This document shows, one piece after another, positions 1 through 5,460 of a stretch of DNA of 6,518 nucleotides (the first letter of the stretch is position 1; every line of letters starts with the position of its first letter). The notes beneath the pieces were generated by a model. That model ran no database searches. It was given only the letters and a program-made list of their open reading frames with translations, and was not told the origin of the DNA. A program made the translations under genes and the position numbers. Source of the DNA: Verrucomicrobia bacterium UBA3222. Its GTDB lineage: Bacteria > Verrucomicrobiota > Verrucomicrobiia > Opitutales > UBA9783. The stretch lies in the NCBI GenBank assembly GCA_002363035.1, contig DEWA01000034.1, forward strand, positions 36,752-43,269. The letters run 5' to 3'.

Positions 1-412
1 ATCGAGCCGTTTCCGAGAACTCAACCGCCGATCGAAGCGTCCCCTCGTTAAAAACACTTACGTCCTGAACCGTACAGGAAAAAAATCCGTAAATCGAATC
101 AAACTTCCATTGCCAATCGCGGTAATTACCCGGGTTAAAATGCGCGGGCAAGCCTTGGTTCGGTAATGTCAAGGAACCGTTTTCTTCTCCGATCAACTTC
201 AAATTTTCAAAACCCGATTTTTTAAAACTCGATGCTTCCGCCTGTTGATAAACATCCTTGAAGACTTGTTTGACGACGGCTCCGAACCCCTCCTTTTCAT
301 TCAGGTTCAGGTTCGACTCAATATCCTCCAACGACGGATACGGCGTACCGTATGATGCCGTGCACACCGACGCCAACCCGAGACAACTCAAAAAACGAAA
401 ACATTTACCCAT
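1..412 (-). CDS. Secreted hypothetical protein, N-terminal part (runs off left edge)
   Basis: The minus strand is open from an ATG at 412-410 to the left edge, giving 137 codons plus one base; the C-terminus lies outside the window. The start MGKCFRFLSCLGLASVCTA has two basic residues, a hydrophobic core at about residues 7-17, and a small residue where signal peptidase could cut (about residue 19 or 22). I infer Sec export, with the mature part in the periplasm or outside. No lipobox fits well. The mature part is polar and aromatic, with acidic stretches and a cluster such as NYRDWQWKFDSIYGFFSC at 96-113; I recognise no domain. No Shine-Dalgarno sequence precedes the ATG, as for glgP and alaS here. 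It is transcribed divergently from glgP across a 158-bp gap. Clean codon use with no stops supports a real gene; its function is unknown. Confidence 0.75.
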   Translation of the reverse strand, partial: MGKCFRFLSCLGLASVCTASYGTPYPSLEDIESNLNLNEKEGFGAVVKQVFKDVYQQAEASSFKKSGFENLKLIGEENGSLTLPNQGLPAHFNPGNYRDWQWKFDSIYGFFSCTVQDVSVFNEGTLRSAVEFSETAR

Positions 413-498
413 ACGGTTTTAAATTGCGTGTAAGTTTTTCCGATGTAAAGAAAAATTTCCCGTCCGCACCGCTCCCGTTCAGAATATTGCTTAAATCA

Positions 499-528
499 GT
501 TGCGCAACAGGTTGCTTTTTCTTAAAAT
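499..528 (+). promoter_or_regulatory. Candidate glgP promoter with palindrome over the -35
   Basis: TTGCGC (500-505) and TAAAAT (523-528) are separated by exactly 17 bp, which fits a sigma-70-type promoter with a strong -10 and a poor -35. Transcription would start near 535, leaving a leader of about 35 nt before the glgP ATG. The -35 lies inside the perfect 10-bp palindrome GTTGCGCAAC (499-508), a good place for a dimeric regulator to bind. The palindrome is seen directly; promoter and operator roles are inferred. Confidence 0.4.
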
Positions 529-570
529 AAGTATGTATTCACGCAAATCCAATTCGAACTTCATACGTCC

Positions 571-3069
571 ATGAAACACGCGAACAACCGTCATTCCATC
601 TCCAAACAGCCGTCAACATCGTCGAAAGCACCGTTGACACAAGCCTCTTTAAAAGCGGCGATCGTGCGACACCTGCATCAAACGGTGGCACGCAACGAAG
701 CCGATGCGCGACCGCACGACTGGTGGGTTGCGACCTGTTATGCCGTTCGCGATCATCTGTTGCAACGGATGACGGAGAGCCAGGAAGAACAGGTGCAACG
801 GGACGACAAACGCGTCTATTATTTTTCGCTCGAATATCTCATGGGGCGTTTATTGCAAACGAACCTCGATAATTTGGCGATCGAAGTTCCGCTGGCGGCG
901 GCATTAAAGGAACTCGGGCAGGACTATGAACAACTGCGGCATGAAGAAGACGATCCGGGACTCGGGAACGGCGGTCTGGGGCGTTTGGCAGCGTGCTTCA
1001 TGGATTCGCTGGCGACACTGGATATTCCGGCGATCGGTTACGGGATTTTGTACGAATTCGGTCTGTTCCGGCAGGCGATTGTGAACAACCGACAAGAGGA
1101 AATGCCCGACAACTGGCTGCGTTTCGGCAATCCGTGGTGTTTAATGCGCACCAGCCGCACGCAAACGATACGCTTCGGCGGACGCATCGAAACCGTTTGC
1201 ACCGACCGCGGCGACACGGCAATACGCTGGGTCGACACCCAAAGCCTTATCGGAGTGCCGTGGGACGTTCCCGTTGCCGGTTACCGCGGACAAACCGTCA
1301 ACTTCCTGCGTTTATGGCAGGCGCGCGCTTCGGAGGAATTTAACTTCAAGAAATTCGACGAAGGCGGCTACATTGAAGCGGTTCGCGACAAAACGTACGG
1401 CGAAACGGTTTCAAAAATCCTCTATCCCAACGATAAACTGGAAGACGGGAAAAAACTGCGTCTGCTGCAACAGTACTTCTTTGCCTCCTGTTCGTTGCAG
1501 GATATTTTGCGTCGCTATCAGGCATCCCATAAAACGTGGGACGAATTTCCGAAAAAGGTCGTTATTCAGCTCAACGACACGCATCCGTCGATTGCCGTTC
1601 CCGAACTGATGCGGTTGCTCATCGACGAAGAAGGTTTCGCCTGGGAAGACGCCTGGAAGCTGTGCCGTTCCGTTTTCGCCTACACCAACCATACGCTGTT
1701 GCCGGAAGCCCTCGAAAAATGGAGCGTTCCGTTGATGCGTTTGCTGTTGCCGCGCCATCTGCAACTTATTTACGAAATCAACGATTGGTTTCTGAAGCAT
1801 GAAGTCGAAAAGCAATGGCCGGGCGACGATGAAAAAAAGCGCGAATTGTCGCTCATCGAAGAAGGCGAACCGCAGTACGTCCGCATGGCGTACCTGGCGA
1901 TTGTCGGCAGTTTTTCGGTGAACGGCGTCGCCGAACTGCACACGCGTCTCCTTCGACAGCGGCTGTTCCCGGGTTTTGATGTTCTTTATCCGAACAAATT
2001 CAACAACAAAACCAACGGTATTACTCCGCGCCGCTGGCTGCACGTTGCCAATCCGCGCCTGTCGAACCTCATCACGGAAGCCCTCGGCAACGAACAATGG
2101 GTGAAAGATTTGGAACAACTGCGGGGATTGGAAAAGTTTGCGGAAGACGATGCGTTTCTGGAACGTTACCGCGCGGTCAAGCAAGCCAATAAAGCGGATT
2201 TCGCCCGTTGGTTATGCGAAGAATTCGGATTTCCCGTCGATCCGAGCGCGCTGTTCGACGTTCAGGTGAAGCGCATCCACGAATACAAACGGCAACACTT
2301 AAAGTTACTGCACTGCCTGAAGTTGTACTTCGACCTGTTGCACGGCAATGCGTCGGATGCCCCGAAACGCGTGGTGTTGATTGCCGGGAAAGCGGCACCG
2401 GGATATTTGTTCGCGAAGGAAATCATCCATGCGATCAACGTTGTCGCGCAGCGCGTCAATAACGACCAACGGCTGAACGGGAAACTGCAAATCTTTTTCC
2501 TTCCCGATTACAATGTTTCGCTCGCCGAACGCATCATTCCGACCGCCGATCTGTCGGAACAGATTTCCACCGCCGGCAAAGAAGCGTCGGGAACCGGCAA
2601 CATGAAGCTCGGTCTCAACGGCGCCTGCACCATCGGCACGCTCGACGGCGCCAACGTGGAAATGCTGGAACATGTCGGAGCCGAAAACATCTTCATCTTC
2701 GGTCACACCGTCGAAGAGCTGGAAGAATTGCAACAAAACGGTTACCGCCCGTATGACGTGTACAACGCCGATGCGGAATTAAAGTGCCTGCTCGACTGGA
2801 TGGCGGCGGACTGTTTCGAAGACAACGGTCGTTATCCGCTGCGCGCTGTCCGCAATTCCCTCCTTGACGGCGGCGATCCGTTCTTTGTCCTGGCAGATTT
2901 CCGCGCCTATTGCGACACACAGCAACTTTGCGAACGTTTGTATCAACAGCCGCGTGTTTGGACGCAAAAGGCACTGTTCAATACCGCGCGCCTCGGGTAT
3001 TTTTCGAGCGATCGAACCATAAGGGAGTATATGAGGGATGTGTGGGGTTCTTCGGCGAGTAAAGCTTAA
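571..3069 (+). CDS. glgP: Glycogen / alpha-glucan phosphorylase (GT35)
   Basis: Cytoplasmic enzyme that uses phosphate to remove glucose from the ends of glycogen or other alpha-1,4-glucans, giving glucose-1-phosphate; its cofactor is pyridoxal phosphate (PLP). The 832 residues match the usual family length. Landmarks are YYFSLEYLMGRLL near 83-95, the glycine-rich loop PGLGNGGLGR at 129-138, LNDTHPS at 334-340, NGITPRRWL at 482-490, VKRIHEYKR at 566-574, EASGTGNMK at 671-679 and LDGANVE at 691-697. K679 is the PLP lysine (K680 in rabbit muscle phosphorylase); K567, R568, Y572, K573 and T675 also match rabbit active-site residues with an offset of one. The first 25 or so residues are a polar, Ser/Thr/Lys-rich extension. 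No Shine-Dalgarno sequence precedes the ATG; it is kept because TAAAAT lies 43 bp upstream and no better start is seen. Preference for glycogen or maltodextrin cannot be told from sequence. The last 16 codons switch to AGG arginine codons and become C-poor. No other glycogen gene is in the window. Confidence 0.97.
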   Translation: MKHANNRHSISKQPSTSSKAPLTQASLKAAIVRHLHQTVARNEADARPHDWWVATCYAVRDHLLQRMTESQEEQVQRDDKRVYYFSLEYLMGRLLQTNLDNLAIEVPLAAALKELGQDYEQLRHEEDDPGLGNGGLGRLAACFMDSLATLDIPAIGYGILYEFGLFRQAIVNNRQEEMPDNWLRFGNPWCLMRTSRTQTIRFGGRIETVCTDRGDTAIRWVDTQSLIGVPWDVPVAGYRGQTVNFLRLWQARASEEFNFKKFDEGGYIEAVRDKTYGETVSKILYPNDKLEDGKKLRLLQQYFFASCSLQDILRRYQASHKTWDEFPKKVVIQLNDTHPSIAVPELMRLLIDEEGFAWEDAWKLCRSVFAYTNHTLLPEALEKWSVPLMRLLLPRHLQLIYEINDWFLKHEVEKQWPGDDEKKRELSLIEEGEPQYVRMAYLAIVGSFSVNGVAELHTRLLRQRLFPGFDVLYPNKFNNKTNGITPRRWLHVANPRLSNLITEALGNEQWVKDLEQLRGLEKFAEDDAFLERYRAVKQANKADFARWLCEEFGFPVDPSALFDVQVKRIHEYKRQHLKLLHCLKLYFDLLHGNASDAPKRVVLIAGKAAPGYLFAKEIIHAINVVAQRVNNDQRLNGKLQIFFLPDYNVSLAERIIPTADLSEQISTAGKEASGTGNMKLGLNGACTIGTLDGANVEMLEHVGAENIFIFGHTVEELEELQQNGYRPYDVYNADAELKCLLDWMAADCFEDNGRYPLRAVRNSLLDGGDPFFVLADFRAYCDTQQLCERLYQQPRVWTQKALFNTARLGYFSSDRTIREYMRDVWGSSASKA

Positions 3070-3155
3070 TAGTGAAGAAGCAGAGCGGAAACTGAAAGAG
3101 ACAGTGAGAAGTGATTTAAACAAAATGAAGCGGCACTAATACCGCAAGATACTGT

Positions 3156-3202
3156 AAAAAAGTCTTCCGAGTAACTTTTTGACAAGTGGGCAAATGTTAC
3201 TC
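3156..3202 (-). terminator. Candidate intrinsic terminator after the alkD-like gene
   Basis: On the minus strand, one base after the alkD-like TGA, GAGTAAC (3202-3196) pairs perfectly with GTTACTC (3175-3169). Inside it TTTG pairs with CAAA around a 9-nt loop. Seven bases later come six T (3161-3156). The stem is AT-rich, so it may be weak. An overlapping repeat, AAAAAGT (3157-3163) with ACTTTTT (3174-3180), reads the same way on both strands and might also act on glgP transcripts. No better plus-strand terminator is seen after glgP. Confidence 0.45.
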
Positions 3203-3203
3203 T

Positions 3204-3890
3204 TCATTTAGTAATGTTGATCTCTTTGTTTTTTCTTACCCACTCCAACGCATACCATCTCATTACACTCGGTGCCTCGCAATGCTTCCGAAAAAAATGC
3301 AAAACACTTTCCACATCCCGCTTGCTGACTTCGCGCAACATCCAGCCGCAGGCTTTGTATATCAGCGGATGCGGGTGATGAAGAAAACGTTCACACAGTT
3401 CAAGAGTCAATGCAAACTGTCCCGATTTAGTCAATGGTAATGTCGCAACGACGGCAATGCGGTTTTCCCAAAGATTTTCTTTATCGGCTAAATTTAAAAT
3501 CACATCGTTGTTTCCCGTTTGCAGACAAAACTTTCCGACAATATGTGGTGCCGACACATCGACCAGGTCCCAATTGTTGACAAATTTTGTATTGCGTAAA
3601 TAAATTCCCAGAACTTCATGCGAGTTTTTTGGAAATTTTTCATCCAACAACACCAACGCCGTATAACGCGCTTCGTGCAACGGCTGTTGCAGTAACTGTT
3701 CGCAGGCTTCAAGTGAAACCGAACGATTGTTTTTGACGATTTTCCGCGACAACGGAACAGGTGCGCCATAAAGCGTATCGCCCTCGCCATATCCACCAGG
3801 GATAATTTGCAGACCTCTTAAAGCAAATATCGGAACCCTTGTTGATTTAAAACGTTCGATTTAATCGAGGATGATTTTAGATTCGTCCAT
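3204..3890 (-). pseudogene. AlkD-family DNA alkylation-repair glycosylase with in-frame stop at codon 10
   Basis: AlkD-type HEAT-repeat DNA glycosylases remove alkylated bases such as 3- and 7-methylpurines. Reading from ATG 3890-3888 gives nine codons (MDESKIILD), then TAA at 3863-3861, then an open frame to TGA at 3206-3204. Including the stop position this is 228 codons, the usual family length. The signature GYGEGD, RNTKFVNNWDLVD, LWENRIA and KACGWMLREV is intact. In this numbering W107, D111, R144 and W183 match W109, D113, R148 and W187 of Bacillus cereus AlkD. Between the TAA and GYGEGD there is no ATG, GTG or TTG; the first legal restart is TTG at 3752, giving 182 residues that lack GYGEGD. 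The F-F-K-T segment I expect just before GYGEGD is also not recognisable, which suggests decay of the N-terminus. Other readings are a sequencing error, a rare start codon, or a shortened functional protein. It follows rpmA on the same strand after about 255 bp. The final codons switch to AGA arginine codons. Family assignment is firm; loss of function is likely but unproven. Confidence 0.8.
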
Positions 3891-3900
3891 TCAGGGAAAA

Positions 3901-4200
3901 CCACGCATATCCCAGCACCACCCATACCATATCTCACGGAAACATCCGCAATACGTCAATTCAATCAAAGCACTGGCAAACAACTTATGCACCACAATTG
4001 CCTTCTAGATCACATACTTCGGGTAACCCCCCCCCTCGACAAAACCTCTCTAAACTTCAAAGTAACAAATACTAAAAGCTCAACAAAGAAAACAACACAG
4101 ACCAATCAAAGACATGCACACACCCCAATCAACCCCGTTGTCCTCTTACGCCCTTACCACCCCCACCCTTCGATGCTCCTTATCCCACTCAACCACCCCG
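3901..4200. other. Strongly strand-skewed A+C-rich block, no gene in its spacer part
   Basis: By hand count the plus strand holds 115 C, 101 A, 56 T and 28 G in these 300 bases. The skew begins abruptly near 4200, inside rpmA at about codon 64, and ends near the start of the alkD-like gene. It contains a run of nine C at 4027-4035. The spacer 3891-4145 has no convincing ORF on either strand, no clear hairpin with a U-run, and no recognisable RNA. The minus-strand RNA would be GU-rich; a plus-strand RNA would be C-rich and G-poor. Confidence 0.7.
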
Positions 4201-4391
4201 TCAATCAACGCAAACAAGGTAAAATCCCGTCCTAAGCCGACGTTTTTTCCGGGATGGTATTGCGTGCCGCGCTGGCGCATGAGGATTGTTCCGGCACGCA
4301 CTTTTTCTCCGCCGTAACGTTTGACGCCCAAATTCTTGCAACGACTGTCCCGTCCGTTCCGCGATGAACCCTGTGCAGCATGATGCGACAT
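4146..4391 (-). CDS. rpmA: 50S ribosomal protein L27 (bL27)
   Basis: Large-subunit ribosomal protein whose N-terminal tail reaches toward the peptidyl-transferase centre. The 81 residues are a typical bL27: GSSRNGRDS at 8-16, LGVKRYGG at 21-28, [18 protein letters not shown] at 39-56 and TLFALIDG at 58-65. The start is fixed by the family N-terminus and by a purine-rich Shine-Dalgarno (AGGGAAGGG, minus strand, 4409-4401) nine bases upstream. It lies 32 bp behind rplU and is surely co-transcribed with it. The N-terminal tail is odd: it reads SHHAAQGS where most bL27 have AHKKxxGS, so both conserved lysines are absent. From codon 64 on, codons become C-poor and G-rich, with two AGG arginines among the last seven sense codons against CGN before. 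obgE, a common next gene in other bacteria, is not behind it. Confidence 0.97.
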   Translation of the reverse strand: MSHHAAQGSSRNGRDSRCKNLGVKRYGGEKVRAGTILMRQRGTQYHPGKNVGLGRDFTLFALIDGVVEWDKEHRRVGVVRA

Positions 4392-4423
4392 AACAAATAA
4401 CCCTTCCCTTAGTTTTTAAACTC

Positions 4424-4756
4424 CTAATTTTTGAACTCAACGGCTTCCACCTTAATGATCGATATCGCCTGACGGAAGCCCTGTTTACGTTGAAAACCGC
4501 CGCGACGACGATGCTTTAAAATGGTAACCTTCTTGTCGCGCTTATTCTCCAAAACTTTGACGCGCACCGTCGCATTTTTCAAAACCGGCTGCCCGAAACG
4601 GACGCCCGCGGCATCTTCGTACATCAGAACGTCTTTGAGCTCCAACTCGCTCCCCGCTTCCGTATTCGGGTAACGCATCACCTTTAAAACATCACCCGTC
4701 CGCACGCAAAACTGCTGCCCCTGTGTCTTAACGACCGCTTTTGCCTCCGCTTCCAT
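4424..4756 (-). CDS. rplU: 50S ribosomal protein L21 (bL21)
   Basis: Large-subunit ribosomal protein that binds 23S rRNA. With the chosen start it has 110 residues, close to the usual 100-110. Family features are AVVKTQGQQFCVRTGDVLKV at 7-26, EAGSELELKDVLMY at 33-46 and the basic C-terminal part with HRRRGGFQRKQGFRQ at 82-96. The frame stays open to TTG at 4804, with further ATGs at 4786 and 4771. ATG 4756 is chosen because GGAAGG sits seven bases upstream and because bL21 normally begins only a few residues before the VVKTGGKQ-like stretch. It is the first gene of the pair with rpmA. Its own 3' end does not show the C-depletion seen at transcript ends here. Leader structure may regulate it. 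Confidence 0.95.
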   Translation of the reverse strand: MEAEAKAVVKTQGQQFCVRTGDVLKVMRYPNTEAGSELELKDVLMYEDAAGVRFGQPVLKNATVRVKVLENKRDKKVTILKHRRRGGFQRKQGFRQAISIIKVEAVEFKN

Positions 4757-4763
4757 AACCGCA

Positions 4764-4769
4764 CCTTCC
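4764..4769 (-). promoter_or_regulatory. Shine-Dalgarno site that decides the rplU start
   Basis: Minus-strand GGAAGG with a seven-base spacer to ATG 4756. The alternative starts at 4771, 4786 and 4804 have no comparable purine-rich site at proper distance. Confidence 0.6.
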
Positions 4770-4810
4770 ATACAACAGAAAATCATGTCTGGAACAAATG
4801 ACAAGCTTTT

Positions 4811-5104
4811 TTATGGATTTTCGCGCCAAAAACCCGCACCATTCGAAAAATTTCTCATCTTTTTATTGATTTTCGAACGCTCATTTCGAATGCACACCAA
4901 ATGTCTGTTTCGGTTCGAACACAACGATTTTTGGCGTTCTCCAAGGCGACAACGGGCATTCAATATGATGCCGCTCCTTCTAATTTTTCCGAAAGAACCG
5001 CACCGTAAATTGCAATGAGATAAAGAAGAAGCATAACCGACCGCGGCACCGGCAATCCAAAAACAAACGCACACTGCCAGTGTTTTGCTCTTAAAAATCC
5101 GCAT
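4811..5104 (-). CDS. Doubtful small ORF with signal-like N-terminus
   Basis: From ATG 5104 (or 5113) the frame stays open for about 97 codons. It begins MRIFKSKTLAVCVCFWIAGAAVGYA, a basic start followed by a hydrophobic stretch like a signal peptide or membrane segment. Just upstream is GGAGGTGAT, a perfect anti-Shine-Dalgarno match but only two bases from the ATG. After about residue 25 the sequence becomes rich in Arg, Cys, Ser and Asn and looks non-coding. In the neighbouring frame, ATG 5034 to TGA 4960 encodes 24 residues (MLLLYLIAIYGAVLSEKLEG…), which looks more protein-like. It may be a frameshifted remnant of a two-segment membrane peptide of about 48 residues, or chance. It also overlaps the possible rplU leader. 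Confidence 0.2.
   Translation of the reverse strand: MRIFKSKTLAVCVCFWIAGAAVGYASSLSHCNLRCGSFGKIRRSGIILNARCRLGERQKSLCSNRNRHLVCIRNERSKINKKMRNFSNGAGFWRENP
4824..4936 (-). promoter_or_regulatory. Possible structured mRNA leader of rplU-rpmA
   Basis: On the minus strand CGCCAAAAA (4936-4928) is the exact complement of TTTTTGGCG (4832-4824), so a 9-bp stem could close the region. Inside lie four TTCGAA palindromes (4842, 4872, 4885, 4914). TTTTCGAA at 4870-4877 can pair with TTCGAAAA at 4842-4849, and CATTT with AAATG forms a small hairpin. It ends about 70 nt before rplU. Many bacteria control ribosomal protein operons through leader structures; I match no known family, and AT-rich repeats could arise by chance. 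Confidence 0.3.
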
Positions 5105-5132
5105 CACCTCCATGTAAATTTATGCCCTTATC

Positions 5133-5158
5133 AAAAAAAGCCAACGGGATCCAATCCC
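5133..5158 (-). terminator. Weak candidate terminator downstream of tRNA-Glu
   Basis: Minus-strand GGGAT-TGG-ATCCC is a perfect five-base-pair hairpin with a three-base loop, followed after six bases by seven T (5139-5133). It lies about 100 nt after the tRNA 3' end. A seven-T run with no clear hairpin occurs earlier, at 5225-5219. Neither is a textbook terminator. Confidence 0.3.
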
Positions 5159-5256
5159 TTTAAACATCCGACATCCGAAAAATGAAAAAACGACACCCCG
5201 TCACCAAAAAGATCAATGAAAAAAACTCCCCTCGCAGCCCTTTCCAAAAGCCGACC

Positions 5257-5331
5257 TGGCGTCCCGTAGGAGAATCGAACTCCTGTTTTCGGGATGAAAA
5301 CCCGATGTCCTAACCTCTAGACGAACAGGAC
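5257..5331 (-). tRNA. tRNA-Glu (anticodon TTC)
   Basis: The minus strand folds into a complete cloverleaf. The acceptor stem GTCCTGT/ACGGGAC has seven pairs with one G-T. The D arm is GTCT/GGAC, and the anticodon arm is TCGGG-TTTTCAT-CCCGA with anticodon TTC. A four-base variable loop (AAAC) follows, then T arm AGGAG-TTCGATT-CTCCT. The discriminator is G and CCA is encoded (5259-5257). Length is 72 nt plus CCA. It carries glutamate for GAA/GAG codons. It is transcribed away from alaS. Confidence 0.96.
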
Positions 5332-5343
5332 AGACGCCAACTG

Positions 5344-5349
5344 ATTCTA
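5344..5349 (-). promoter_or_regulatory. Candidate -10 box of the tRNA-Glu gene
   Basis: Minus-strand TAGAAT differs from TATAAT by one base and ends 12 bp before the tRNA 5' end, so the primary transcript would have a leader of only about six bases. No good -35 is present at 16-18 bp; TTGCCA (5376-5371) is 21 bp away. Confidence 0.35.
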
Positions 5350-5424
5350 GGATGGTTTTTTTTGTCCCGATGGCAAGCCTGTTTTTTGCGATCTCAAACT
5401 TTCGGCTTCGCGCACCGTTTTGAG

Positions 5425-5452
5425 TTGCTTCGGAGAGCCTTTGAAATACAAA
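5425..5452 (+). promoter_or_regulatory. Candidate alaS promoter, possibly giving a leaderless mRNA
   Basis: TTGCTT (5425-5430) and TACAAA (5447-5452) are 16 bp apart. Each matches the sigma-70 consensus at only four of six or so positions. Start of transcription would fall near 5459-5461, on or next to the alaS ATG. CTCAAA (5393-5398) with TTTGAG (5419-5424) forms an inverted repeat just upstream, enclosing CGG/CCG. Confidence 0.25.
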
Positions 5453-5460
5453 ATAGCTGT

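Noticed and set aside
1411..2184. 257-codon open frame on the minus strand inside glgP
   Set aside because: It lies wholly antisense to a gene whose frame is certain from active-site motifs. The predicted protein shows no family signature and appears to be a codon-bias shadow.
3130..3145. GCGG-N8-CCGC as the glgP terminator
   Set aside because: Only four base pairs and no U-run follows on the plus strand.
3186..3440. 84-codon plus-strand ORF opposite the alkD-like gene
   Set aside because: The minus strand here encodes clear AlkD motifs; this is its shadow.
4021..4035. GGGTAA plus nine C as a hairpin or phase-variable tract
   Set aside because: The near-palindrome leaves no usable loop, and the C run lies in a gene-free spacer, so length changes would not switch a reading frame. 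It is kept only as part of the skewed block.
3987..4235. 82-codon plus-strand ORF rich in Thr, Asn, Pro, His and Gln
   Set aside because: Its composition simply reflects the A+C-rich block. It runs antisense into rpmA, has no Shine-Dalgarno, and has no recognisable motif.
4757..4804. Longer rplU with TTG start at 4804
   Set aside because: It adds 16 residues not typical of bL21 and has no Shine-Dalgarno, whereas ATG 4756 has GGAAGG at the right distance.
4785..5018. 77-codon plus-strand ORF with a hydrophobic stretch
   Set aside because: No ribosome-binding site, antisense to the rplU leader and to possible upstream rplU starts, and no family resemblance.
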